NCBI GenBank assembly: GCA_020054205.1 | Contig: JAGVLS010000015.1 | Span: 1-53,831, forward strand | Direction of reading: 5' to 3' | DNA length: 53,831 nt | Source: Candidatus Obscuribacterales bacterium | Lineage (GTDB): Bacteria > Cyanobacteriota > Vampirovibrionia > Obscuribacterales > Obscuribacteraceae | Shown: positions 44,338 through 52,354 of the stretch, one piece after another | How positions within the stretch are numbered: the stretch's first letter is position 1 | Layout: every line of letters starts with the position of its first letter | Translations under genes and position numbers: made by a program | The notes under the pieces: model-generated | Seen by the model: the letters and a program-made list of their open reading frames with translations, nothing else | Told to the model about the DNA's origin: nothing | Databases searched by the model: none

Positions 44338-45600
44338 ATGACGGCAAGCATGAAGCCAGGCAATGAGATAGCAAGTAAGGATGTTTTAGCCGAAGCAGAA
44401 GAGTTAGCTAGGCTCACAGAAATATTGCCAAATGGTGTAAATGAATTAGCTAAAAGAATTCAAAAAGCTAAGGATGAAAAACGTCCATTACGTGTAAAGC
44501 TAGGAATTGATCCGACATCAGCTGATTTGCATCTTGGTCATGCTGTTGTGTTTAGAAAGTTAAAACGCTTTCAAGAATTTGGACATCAAGTTGTTCTAAT
44601 TATTGGTGGTTTTACAGCACAAATTGGCGATCCGTCTGGCCGCAATTCAACCCGTCCACCACTTACTGCTCAACAAGTAAATGAATATGCCGAGACTTAT
44701 TTAAATCAAATGGGTGTCATTTTAGATTTAGACAAAACAGAAGTAGTAAATAATTTTGACTGGCTTAGCAAAATGACATTCAATGAAGTACTGAAATTAG
44801 CTGGTTTAGTTACTGTTAGTCAGCTATTAGCAAAAGAAGCATTTGGTGATCGCTTAGAAAAACAATCACCCGTTGGTTTGCATGAACTCTTTTATCCTAT
44901 TTTGCAAGGCTATGACTCAGTAGCTATAAAATGCGACATAGAGCTTGGTGGCACCGATCAAAGATTCAATATTCTCCAAGGACGAGAATTACAACCTCAT
45001 TTTGGACAAACTCCACAAATTGCCATGTTCCTTCCTTTGCTTGAAGGAACTGATGGTGTAAAAAAGATGTCTAAAACTTACGACAATTACATCGGTCTTA
45101 AAGAAACACCAGATGATATGTTTGGTAAATGCATGCGTATTCCAGACAATCTAATAATAAAATTTTTCGAGCTCACTACTATCTTATCTGGCTCTGATAT
45201 AGACAATTTAGCTTCTCAATTAAAATCCGGCGCCAATCCAAAAGATTTAAAAGAAAAGCTAGCTCACCAAATAGTTTTTCAATATCACGGAAAAGAAGCT
45301 GCTGAAAAAGCTTTAGCTTACTGGCAAAAAGTACATAGCCAAAGGCAATTGCCCGACGAAATGCCCATTTACGAAATCCCCAGACTTACCGAATCGCTTT
45401 CTTTAGCTAAATTGCTTTCTCACTCAAACTTATCATTAGCAGCAAGTGGCAGCGAAGCTAAACGCCTTATTCAAGAAGGGGCAGTAAGAGTAGACGGCAA
45501 ACAAGAGACAAATCCAAATATGGATATTATGCTCACATCTACATCTGAATTTGTTGTACAAGTAGGAAAAAGAAAATTTCTCAAGGTCAAAAAAACTTAG
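44338..45600 (+). CDS. tyrS: Tyrosyl-tRNA synthetase
   Basis: The 420-residue class I synthetase has HLGH (65-68), KMSKT (243-247), the tyrosine-binding GGTDQRFN and a C-terminal S4 RNA-binding domain (about 353-418, SEAKRLIQEGAVRVDG). The GIDPTSADLHLGH form belongs to the TyrZ-like group. A second in-frame ATG at codon 5 may be the true start, since the first has its AGG directly against it. No T-box is seen. The stop codon overlaps that of the convergent MshEN-like gene by 4 bases. Confidence 0.97.
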   Translation: MTASMKPGNEIASKDVLAEAEELARLTEILPNGVNELAKRIQKAKDEKRPLRVKLGIDPTSADLHLGHAVVFRKLKRFQEFGHQVVLIIGGFTAQIGDPSGRNSTRPPLTAQQVNEYAETYLNQMGVILDLDKTEVVNNFDWLSKMTFNEVLKLAGLVTVSQLLAKEAFGDRLEKQSPVGLHELFYPILQGYDSVAIKCDIELGGTDQRFNILQGRELQPHFGQTPQIAMFLPLLEGTDGVKKMSKTYDNYIGLKETPDDMFGKCMRIPDNLIIKFFELTTILSGSDIDNLASQLKSGANPKDLKEKLAHQIVFQYHGKEAAEKALAYWQKVHSQRQLPDEMPIYEIPRLTESLSLAKLLSHSNLSLAASGSEAKRLIQEGAVRVDGKQETNPNMDIMLTSTSEFVVQVGKRKFLKVKKT

Positions 45601-46811
45601 GCTGTTTGTTCCAGCAAGTCAGCAATAGGAGCTTGCGTAACATTAGAGTCTGCGTGAGAAGATGATTCTTCTATGTTTAATTGTGCTGTTTTTTTATGCT
45701 TATTTTCCTGGAAAGATTTTATAGTTTCTACTGCTTGAATAATGTTTATATGCCCATCAAACATAGCCATGGCCGAGCGCAACGCAGCCCGTACTTGCCC
45801 CTCGCTTATTGCACTAGATTGACACAAAGCTTCAATTTTATTTTCTCTATGTTCTGGATGTAATTCTAAAGATTTATCAATGTCATCATCGTCAATAATA
45901 TAGGCTTTTTTAAGCAAAGCAATTACAGCTTCTTTAACAGCACTGCTTTTACCAAGCAACGCATCGACAGAGACTCCTTGTGAGTCGACACGTCTCAACA
46001 TCTCAGCAGCTTGCAACATGCTTAGTTCGCCATGTCTTATTTTCTTTTGCAATTTAATAGCAGCTTCTACGATTTCTTCATTAGCCAAGCCTGACTGTAT
46101 CAAAACATGCACCATTGGCTGTTGATTTACCAATCCCAATTCAATAGCGTGCGCAATATCGCTGGTACTAACAACAGATGAGCTTGTAAGAAGTTCACCT
46201 AATTCAATAAGCTCAGATGGTTCAATTGATAAAGCTTCGTCTAAAGATACGCCTGTATTAGCTGCATATTTTAATCCTTGTGCTGCTTCTTCAAAATTTA
46301 TTTGATTATGTCGAATAAGCAATAATGCGTGCAGAGCAGACAATAGCAATGAAGGCGATGTTATTCCCATAAGCACTAATATACGCCCAATAGGCAAACC
46401 ACTTTTTGTACTATTCCAAATTGCTTGATCTAGTTGTGCTTTATTTACAATTTCAGAAACTAACAATAGTCGTTCTAATTTATTCATGTTCTGATGATTA
46501 AAACATTCATGCCGCCAGCCTAATACGTCCAAAGCTTCCGACAAAAGTAGATTATTACTAGCTGACATTTTTAAGGCTAATTGAGCAGTTTCAATAGAAA
46601 TGCTGCCATCACGTAGTAATTTTTGGGCATCAATGGCTGAGTTAAGCAAATCTTGAGTGATTAATTGCAATTCAACTAAAGTTTCACCCAATGGAACGCC
46701 CTTTATCCTTGCTTGTTTTAAGGCATCCACTAAGTCTTTAGCTTTAACTATTTCTGCAGCAACAAGTAGCGCACCAATTCTCACGGGTATAAGGCTCTTG
46801 CTATTCATCAT
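45597..46811 (-). CDS. Four-module MshEN-like repeat protein
   Basis: This 404-residue protein is built of four similar modules of about 80-90 residues (roughly 12-96, 113-194, 205-284 and 297-365). Each starts with a hydrophobic helix and I/V-V, then L--A, then PLG--LV, then I---LL--A and a second helical pair. An example is IGALLVAAEIVKAKDLVDAL followed by VPLGETLVELQLITQDLL. This is the pattern of the MshEN/GspE-N domain, some forms of which bind cyclic di-GMP. Here there is no secretion ATPase attached and no signal peptide, so it is a stand-alone cytoplasmic array. The last module is less regular. The domain name rests on pattern, not a search. Confidence 0.65.
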   Translation of the reverse strand: MMNSKSLIPVRIGALLVAAEIVKAKDLVDALKQARIKGVPLGETLVELQLITQDLLNSAIDAQKLLRDGSISIETAQLALKMSASNNLLLSEALDVLGWRHECFNHQNMNKLERLLLVSEIVNKAQLDQAIWNSTKSGLPIGRILVLMGITSPSLLLSALHALLLIRHNQINFEEAAQGLKYAANTGVSLDEALSIEPSELIELGELLTSSSVVSTSDIAHAIELGLVNQQPMVHVLIQSGLANEEIVEAAIKLQKKIRHGELSMLQAAEMLRRVDSQGVSVDALLGKSSAVKEAVIALLKKAYIIDDDDIDKSLELHPEHRENKIEALCQSSAISEGQVRAALRSAMAMFDGHINIIQAVETIKSFQENKHKKTAQLNIEESSSHADSNVTQAPIADLLEQTA

Positions 46812-47137
46812 ATTTAAATTGCCTCAAGCAATTATCAAAAGATTTAATACTACAAGTTAAACTTGCGGCATTTATTCCCTTTGTTAAATAAAATCAGCTA
46901 TTTTGGCTATTAGCCAAAAGTGCAAAAAAACAACTGATTTTCTCATTAGTAAGGCCGGAAATGAAAATAAGTCCGGGGCAAATTCAAATATGAGGGAAAC
47001 ACCCAGGAATGTCAAGCAATTTTAATGTCTTATTTTTATCAAAGGCAAAAGTCTCTTAGATAGTAAATAATAGCTACCTAACTCATTTAAACCAATTCTG
47101 ATATTGATTTTATAAACTTGAAAGGCGAGGAGAAATA
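46812..47137. other. 326-base intergenic region with hairpins before hemQ
   Basis: No gene is seen. It holds a perfect 8-bp inverted repeat TTTTGGCT-ATT-AGCCAAAA (46901-46919), a CCGGA/TCCGG stem (46955-46976) and a GGG/CCC stem (46994-47004). A GAGGAG ribosome site sits 7 bases before the hemQ ATG. It separates two divergent genes and so should hold both promoters. The downstream stems could form a structured hemQ leader; I could not match them to a known riboswitch. Confidence 0.5.
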
Positions 47138-47875
47138 ATGGGAAACGTTGCCACTATAAATAATCCTGAAACGACAAAGGCAAAGCCAAAACTAGCTCGT
47201 CAATTTGTTAGTTTTGCTTTTTATCAAATTAGCCCCAAATGGCGCCTTTTGAGCAAAGAAGCCAAAGAAAAAGATAAAAAAGAATTGGCTAATTTAATTG
47301 AACAATTTCAAAAAGACAAAAAGTGTCAAGTTTTAACTTATACAACTGTTGGTACAAAAGCTGATGCTGATTTTTTACTTTGGGTAATTGCTTATGAATT
47401 AGAGCCATTACAAGAATTAGTAACTGCTATCAACCAATCATCTATGGGTGCTTATCTCAAACGTTCTCATTCTTTCTTGGCCATGACAAAGCGTTCTATG
47501 TATCTAGATCGTCTTGACCCTGAGCATCAAGAAGATCGTCAACATATTTTGCCAGGCAAATACAAATATTTCTTTGTTTATACATTTGTCAAAAAACGTG
47601 ACTGGTATTTATTGTCGATGGAAAAACGACAAGAGCTTATGGATGAGCACATTATGATTGGCAATAAATATCCATCAGTTAAACTCAATACTACATATTC
47701 ATTTGGCTTAGACGACCAAGAATTTGTGGTTGCATTTGAAACTGATGTACCCGCCGATTTTCTAGATTTAGTACAAGAATTACGTGAATCACAAGCTAGT
47801 GCTTACACTTTGCGTGACACGCCAATATTTACTTGTATTGCTAAGTCCACAGCTGAAATGCTTGATACTCTATAG
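47138..47875 (+). CDS. hemQ: Coproheme decarboxylase HemQ (chlorite dismutase-like)
   Basis: HemQ removes two propionates from coprohaem with hydrogen peroxide to give haem b, the last step of the coproporphyrin-dependent pathway. The 245-residue product has the family's two ferredoxin-like halves. His171 (MDEHIMIG) should be the haem-iron ligand, and Tyr148 with Lys152 (YTFVKKRDWY) match the catalytic Tyr and Lys of HemQ. The segment VKLNTTYSFGLDDQEFVVAF resembles the Deinococcus-type clade, without the Arg of true chlorite dismutases. GAGGAG precedes the ATG. The DUF2262 gene follows by 6 bases. Confidence 0.92.
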   Translation: MGNVATINNPETTKAKPKLARQFVSFAFYQISPKWRLLSKEAKEKDKKELANLIEQFQKDKKCQVLTYTTVGTKADADFLLWVIAYELEPLQELVTAINQSSMGAYLKRSHSFLAMTKRSMYLDRLDPEHQEDRQHILPGKYKYFFVYTFVKKRDWYLLSMEKRQELMDEHIMIGNKYPSVKLNTTYSFGLDDQEFVVAFETDVPADFLDLVQELRESQASAYTLRDTPIFTCIAKSTAEMLDTL

Positions 47876-47881
47876 CTAACT

Positions 47882-48298
47882 ATGAACGATCTAATCCTCG
47901 GCGAAATGAGCTGGAAAGACGATGTCTATCAAGCAAATATAAATATTGGTGGCAAAGATATAGATATTCGGCTAGATATTGCCCGGGATGATTTAGAACA
48001 AATTTTACCGAGGGTGCATAAGGTAATAAAAAAGATTGTTCAATACGATAAACAAGCAAAAAAATTTGCTTGTGGTGAGCTTTTGGATTTGAAAAATTCT
48101 AACTGGCTAGAAGAGGGTGAGAAGAATTGCACAGCAAAAACATTTCAGTCCAGCCTCAACTTAATTGAAGTTTCATTTTTTGATGATGAAGCTGTATCGT
48201 TTGAATATGAGGCTGAAGAATTTTTATTTTGGGAACATGGTATTCAAATTACCATGGACGAAAATAATGAGTTTATCGAAGCTGAATTAGTTGGTTAA
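47882..48298 (+). CDS. DUF2262-like protein
   Basis: This 138-residue acidic protein shows the DUF2262 layout by eye: an opening LGEMSWKDDVYQANI, a helical middle, NSNWL, an F-x-S-x-L-N strand and the closing FLFWEHGIQITMDENNEFIEAELVG. The function of the family is unknown. There is no signal peptide. It is 6 bases behind hemQ on the same strand, so it is probably made from the hemQ transcript. It converges on yceI with a 6-base gap, leaving no room for a terminator. Confidence 0.65.
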   Translation: MNDLILGEMSWKDDVYQANINIGGKDIDIRLDIARDDLEQILPRVHKVIKKIVQYDKQAKKFACGELLDLKNSNWLEEGEKNCTAKTFQSSLNLIEVSFFDDEAVSFEYEAEEFLFWEHGIQITMDENNEFIEAELVG

Positions 48299-48304
48299 CT
48301 AGCT

Positions 48305-48931
48305 TTATTTGCCAGCTTCAGCTTTTTGCAGCAACTCAACATCAAGAGTTAGATCGACATTATCGCCAACCATTGCTCCACCATTATCTAAAATACTATT
48401 GTAATTAATACCGAAATCTTTGCGATTTAGTTTAGTGGTAGCTGATGCTCCTACGCGAATATTTCCTTGTGGATCTTTAACTGCTGGCGATGGTCCTTCT
48501 ACATCAAGTTCAACCGATTTAGTAACACCATGCATAGTCAAGTCACCAATTAATTTAAAACGTCCTGCTTTACCAGCTTTTATTTTTGTTGATTTAAATG
48601 CCACAAAAGGATATTTTTCTACATCAAAAAAATCTGGGCCCATCAAGTGCTTATCTCTAGCAGGCTCATTTGTATTTACTGTTTTAGCGTCAACTTTAGC
48701 ATCCACTGATAATCCATTTAAATCTTTACCATTGTATTTAGCTGTGCCAGTGATGCCATTAAATTGACCACGTACATTTGATACCATCATATGCCGAATA
48801 GAAAAAGCAATGTTTGAATGACGTCCATCAATCTCCCAATTATTATTAACAGCTGGACTGCCAGTGCTAGCTGCATAAACTGTTGTTTGAGTGACAAGCA
48901 TACTTGCTAACACTAAAAACACATTTTTCAT
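48305..48931 (-). CDS. YceI-family exported lipid-binding-like protein
   Basis: From the ATG at 48931 the product has 208 residues with a clean signal peptide (MKNVFLVLASMLVTQTTVYA). GAGGAG sits 6 bases before it, while the longer open frame (to 48973) would place extra residues before the signal. The mature part is the YceI lipocalin-like barrel: WEIDGRHSNIAFSIRHMMVSNVRGQF, DFFDVEKYPFVAFKS, GDLTMHGVTKSVELDVE and a final RKDFGI. Family members bind isoprenoid or other amphiphilic molecules in the periplasm. It follows the redoxin gene by 20 bases and is probably cotranscribed. Confidence 0.93.
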   Translation of the reverse strand: MKNVFLVLASMLVTQTTVYAASTGSPAVNNNWEIDGRHSNIAFSIRHMMVSNVRGQFNGITGTAKYNGKDLNGLSVDAKVDAKTVNTNEPARDKHLMGPDFFDVEKYPFVAFKSTKIKAGKAGRFKLIGDLTMHGVTKSVELDVEGPSPAVKDPQGNIRVGASATTKLNRKDFGINYNSILDNGGAMVGDNVDLTLDVELLQKAEAGK

Positions 48932-48951
48932 TTTCATCTCCTCAAATATAT

Positions 48952-49623
48952 TTATTGATATTTCACTGAACATCCATAAGATTTTGTTTTTGGAACACTA
49001 ACAGCTTTGCCACCCATAGCTTCATCCAAAGCCAATTGCACATAATTTTTAGCTTGAGGTGTTTCATTTGGATCAACACCTGCTTTATCATCAATAGCGC
49101 CAGCATAAATTAGCGTCCCATTTGGGTTAATGACAAACATATGTGGTGTTGTTTTTGCACCATAAAGTCTGCCTACTTTGCCATCAGTATCAAAAAGATA
49201 AGCTGTCGGACAAGCACGTTTTTCAGCCATCAATTTATTTACTTCGCTGGGCAAATAATTACCTTGCTTACCATTGGCAGATGAATTAATTGATAGCCAG
49301 ACCACACCTTGCTTGGTGTAAGTATTTTGTAGCTTTTGCATATTCAAGCCTGAATAATGTTTTTTGACAAAAGGACACTCATAATTGACCCACTCTAAAA
49401 CCACAAATTTACTTTTATAGTCATGCAAAGATTTTTTCTTGCCATTGCTATCAGTAAGCTCAAATTCTGGTGCTTCCTTACCAACAACTGCTTCTTGAGA
49501 ATAACCGATTTTCTCAGGCTCTACTTGTCCAGCCTGACAACCGCCTGTCAAGGAAATTATTAGTGCACCCACAACTACATAAGAGGCAACAACCAGCAAA
49601 TTGTTCCTTATTTTTGAAAACAT
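48952..49623 (-). CDS. Exported redoxin/peroxiredoxin-like protein
   Basis: The 223-residue protein has an N-terminal export segment (11-28) ending in LTGGC (C29), a possible though imperfect lipoprotein site. The AhpC/TSA-type redoxin domain follows: GKEAPEFELTDSNGKKKSLHDY, then WVNYECPFVKKHY with a single redox Cys83, not CxxC. A second cysteine (RACPTAYLFD) and a late CSVKYQ could serve as resolving partners. ECPFVKKHY-type proteins are usually annotated as thioredoxin-family. It sits just upstream of yceI. A role in periplasmic peroxide or thiol defence is likely by family. Confidence 0.87.
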   Translation of the reverse strand: MFSKIRNNLLVVASYVVVGALIISLTGGCQAGQVEPEKIGYSQEAVVGKEAPEFELTDSNGKKKSLHDYKSKFVVLEWVNYECPFVKKHYSGLNMQKLQNTYTKQGVVWLSINSSANGKQGNYLPSEVNKLMAEKRACPTAYLFDTDGKVGRLYGAKTTPHMFVINPNGTLIYAGAIDDKAGVDPNETPQAKNYVQLALDEAMGGKAVSVPKTKSYGCSVKYQ

Positions 49624-49725
49624 TTAAAACTCCTGCCAAAAAAATTAAAATAGACATAGAAATAGCATTAGTATCGAATCCGACATATCAGTGTATAAGT
49701 AAATGTGAAAAAGTAAATGAAATGT

Positions 49726-50634
49726 CTATTTCCACATTCTTTCCATGGACTCAACTTTGCGCAAAAACTGTTTCTTTTTATAGCGTCTAGCAAAACCTAT
49801 AATAAGGATGAGAACAAACCATATCAAAATAAAACTAGCATAAATAGTAGCGCTAGATATGACTTTCAATTGTTTTCTTTCATCCAGTAAATCTTTGATA
49901 TCTTTTGTTTTGAGCATATTAAGCACATCACCCACTGCTATTGTCATAGCGTCACCATGTAAACCAGTAGCAATAATTTTTTGATCTATTGGCGACAACA
50001 AAAATATTTGTGGAATAGCCCGTATTTGCCATTGCCTAGCAATTGGGTTATCCCAGCCTTGGGAGTTTGCATCATCAAAAAATATTTGTGGCCAAGGAAT
50101 TGAATTATCTTTGACAAATTGCTCTAGTTTTACTTTATCTCGATCTAAGCTAATACCAATTACTTCTAGTCCCTGGCTATGGAATTTATCGTATGTTTTT
50201 TTGATATAAGGCATTTGCGCTCGACAGGGTCCACACCAAGTTGCCCAAAAATCGACTAATATCAATTTGCCTTTCCATTCATTACCATCAAATTTGCTGC
50301 CAGCAAGCACTGGTCCTACTATGCTTTCTTGTTTAGCCGTATTGCCTCTAGTTGTTACCCAATAAGAATAGCTATTGCCAAAGCTACCAACAATTGGCAC
50401 AAAAAGAAATGCAATGAGCAGAGCAATTTGTGTTTGTCCTTTAAAAATATTGCTAATTGCAAAAGCTAAGGCAAGTATCAATACAAACACTGGCGCTACT
50501 TTCATACATTCACCATAGTTTTGGCTCATAAACATAAAGCCTAAAGAAAAAACTAAGCCAGCTAAAGCACCCTTCACTGCACCCTGAACAACTCTTTTGC
50601 CAATATCTGGTTTTAACTTATCAATAAATTTCAA
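49726..50634 (-). CDS. Membrane-anchored TlpA-like thioredoxin
   Basis: The 302-residue protein has three membrane helices (about 20-36, 46-64, 68-86), a TlpA-type thioredoxin domain (about 105-250) with WCGPC (C134, C137), and one C-terminal helix (about 264-284) before a basic tail. The thioredoxin fold should face the periplasm, with typical blocks KGKLILVDFWATWCGPC, VIGISLDRD and AIPQIFLL. It probably reduces periplasmic disulfides, for example in cytochrome maturation, but no cytochrome genes are here. Extra helices on both sides are unusual for TlpA. Confidence 0.9.
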   Translation of the reverse strand: MKFIDKLKPDIGKRVVQGAVKGALAGLVFSLGFMFMSQNYGECMKVAPVFVLILALAFAISNIFKGQTQIALLIAFLFVPIVGSFGNSYSYWVTTRGNTAKQESIVGPVLAGSKFDGNEWKGKLILVDFWATWCGPCRAQMPYIKKTYDKFHSQGLEVIGISLDRDKVKLEQFVKDNSIPWPQIFFDDANSQGWDNPIARQWQIRAIPQIFLLSPIDQKIIATGLHGDAMTIAVGDVLNMLKTKDIKDLLDERKQLKVISSATIYASFILIWFVLILIIGFARRYKKKQFLRKVESMERMWK

Positions 50635-50790
50635 CTTGCTTTCCTTTTATCTATAAGCTTGTTTATACAACACCATACCTTAATTATCGACATTCATCTT
50701 AAATAAGATGGGATCTCACAAAATTCTCACAATAATTTGCTTAAAATAAGAATAGGCAATGCTTCCCGTTCACTTATACTTATATATATA

Positions 50791-51837
50791 ATGCCAGCAA
50801 TCAATATTATTATGATGATTAGATATTTGCATTTAAAACATTGCATTATCAGCCTAATTACAATTATTCTTGTCATTAGCGACCAAATTGCTTTTGCTAG
50901 TGAAGATACAAAAGAAGCCTCTCATAAAGTATTGCAAGGCGGTGTTGCCTCTTTCATACAAAAAAGTAGTGAACCAACTGCTGGTGTAGATGCGTATCGA
51001 CAAGGCTGGCTTGCCTTAAATCAAAAAAATTACAATGCAGCTGCTAATTATTTCAATTTAGCTGCCAATCAAATATCAAACGCCAATGGCGTCAATAGTT
51101 ATGTAGCTGAGGCCCGTTTTGCTGAAGCTCAATGTCGACGTTTAACAGGACAATACGATCGAGCTAAACAACTTTATCAATTATCAATTGATTTATTTCA
51201 AGAATATGACCCATCAAGTAAATATTTAAAAGCTGCTGTAGAGGCTTTAAGAGAATTATCAAAAGAAAAGCCACGCCGGACATTTAAAGCATTAGTGCCG
51301 ACCCCTGGTATTGCTAAAGTAGATAATAATGTAGTTCTTTCAGCTAAAGTAACACAATTAGATACTGGTGTAAGCATTAACGATTTTGCTGATGGAGATT
51401 TTTTCAATCGCACACGTGGCATGTTGCCTAAGACTGCGGCGGTGAATCTAACTGAAGATTACACAAAAAAAACTATATTGAAAGCATTTGCCAAAATGAA
51501 TTGTCTAGAGACTACAGCTGTTGGGGCAAATTATTACAGTGCTACTTCTGCCTACAGACCTATAAAGGCAGAGGGTAGACCAATAGCAGTTGGCGCTAGC
51601 AATGATTTACTTTGTCCAGTAGCAGAACTAAAACTCAATGGACAAATGTATAAAGTAGCTATGGACTTACCTGATATGTCCACAGCGAGCAAAAATGTTT
51701 TGCTAATTACTGATGGGCGAACTGTAATCGCAATTGATCCCAGGACTTCTGAGTCTTGGAAATTAATTGCTAACTTTGCTCATAAAAACCCAGATTTCAG
51801 TTGGTGGAAGCTAGGCGCTAAAAAGAAACGCAAGTAA
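50791..51837 (+). CDS. Exported TPR protein with unknown C-terminal domain
   Basis: Several starts are possible: ATG at 50791, 50812 or 50815, and a TTG at 50737. The first ATG gives 348 residues; none has a ribosome site. A hydrophobic signal (LHLKHCIISLITIILVISD) is cleaved near IAFA-SED. Two TPR units follow (GWLALNQKNYNAAANYFNLA and AEAQCRRLTGQYDRAKQLYQ). The C-terminal half (about 190-345) is beta-rich and unrecognised, with ANYYSATSAYRPIKAEGRPI and LITDGRTVIAIDPRTSESWK. It ends 65 bases before tRNA-Ile on the same strand, in the place where a 16S gene would normally stand. Confidence 0.75.
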   Translation: MPAINIIMMIRYLHLKHCIISLITIILVISDQIAFASEDTKEASHKVLQGGVASFIQKSSEPTAGVDAYRQGWLALNQKNYNAAANYFNLAANQISNANGVNSYVAEARFAEAQCRRLTGQYDRAKQLYQLSIDLFQEYDPSSKYLKAAVEALRELSKEKPRRTFKALVPTPGIAKVDNNVVLSAKVTQLDTGVSINDFADGDFFNRTRGMLPKTAAVNLTEDYTKKTILKAFAKMNCLETTAVGANYYSATSAYRPIKAEGRPIAVGASNDLLCPVAELKLNGQMYKVAMDLPDMSTASKNVLLITDGRTVIAIDPRTSESWKLIANFAHKNPDFSWWKLGAKKKRK

Positions 51838-51861
51838 TGAAATGTGTCTTATCAACATAAT

Positions 51862-51894
51862 TGTTGGGTCCGCTAGCAAAGTAGTGCTAAAATT
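51862..51894 (+). promoter_or_regulatory. Promoter of the tRNA-23S unit
   Basis: An extended -10 (TGCTAAAAT, with TAAAAT at 51889-51894) ends 8 bases before tRNA-Ile. Possible -35 boxes are TTGGGT at 51865 (18-base spacing) or TTGTTG at 51862. Transcription would begin almost at the tRNA, which argues that this unit does not include a 16S gene upstream. Confidence 0.6.
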
Positions 51895-51902
51895 TTTGAA
51901 TC

Positions 51903-51976
<74 letters not shown>

Positions 51977-52043
51977 TTTATAATCCCAAGAATAAAGACT
52001 TTGTTAATAGATAAGTTTTTGTAATATAGTAGAAGAGGATCTT

Positions 52044-52116
52044 GGGGGCTTGGCTCAGTTGGTAGAGCGTCTCGTTTGCACCGAGAAGGTCAGCGGTTCG
52101 AATCCGCTAGCCTCCA
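52044..52116 (+). tRNA. tRNA-Ala (TGC)
   Basis: The 73-base gene has acceptor GGGGGCT with AGCCTCC, anticodon loop TTTGCAC (anticodon TGC), T-arm AGCGG-TTCGAAT-CCGCT and discriminator A at 52116. CCA is not encoded. It lies 67 bases after tRNA-Ile and about 240 bases before the 23S gene. Confidence 0.97.
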
Positions 52117-52296
52117 ATCTTCAAACAAACTAAGTAACAATTTAGCGATTTGATTTGGCAAGGTTTAGGCAAATCTGTTAGTATTGAATATTCGCAGGTT
52201 TACCTGTCGGCTGATCGGAGCCGCTAAACCGATTTGTACCCTGAAAACTGCATATTGAGTGTCTGTATCTTACAGTTCTAGACATTGATGAGTTGT

Positions 52297-52334
52297 ATTT
52301 CATTCGATTAGCCAGTCCTGGCCTCAAATGAAAT
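52297..52334 (+). other. Pre-23S leader inverted repeat
   Basis: ATTTCATT (52297-52304) pairs with AATGAAAT (52327-52334) about 20 bases before the mature 23S end. It lies in the 52117-52354 spacer, which holds no gene. It may be part of the processing structure of the precursor. Confidence 0.45.
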
Positions 52335-52354
52335 TCGCTCGGAGTCTAGTAACT

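Noticed and set aside
46921..47137. Known riboswitch (cobalamin, glycine or cyclic di-GMP type) ahead of hemQ
   Set aside because: Short resemblances (GGGAAAC, CCAGGA, GGGGCAAA) occur, but the rest of each consensus is missing.
48932..48973. Longer YceI start
   Set aside because: It would put 14 residues before a clear signal peptide and bypass a well-spaced GAGGAG.
51838..51902. Truncated 16S 3' end before tRNA-Ile
   Set aside because: The 65 bases contain no anti-Shine-Dalgarno or helix-45 sequence of 16S, only a promoter-like stretch.
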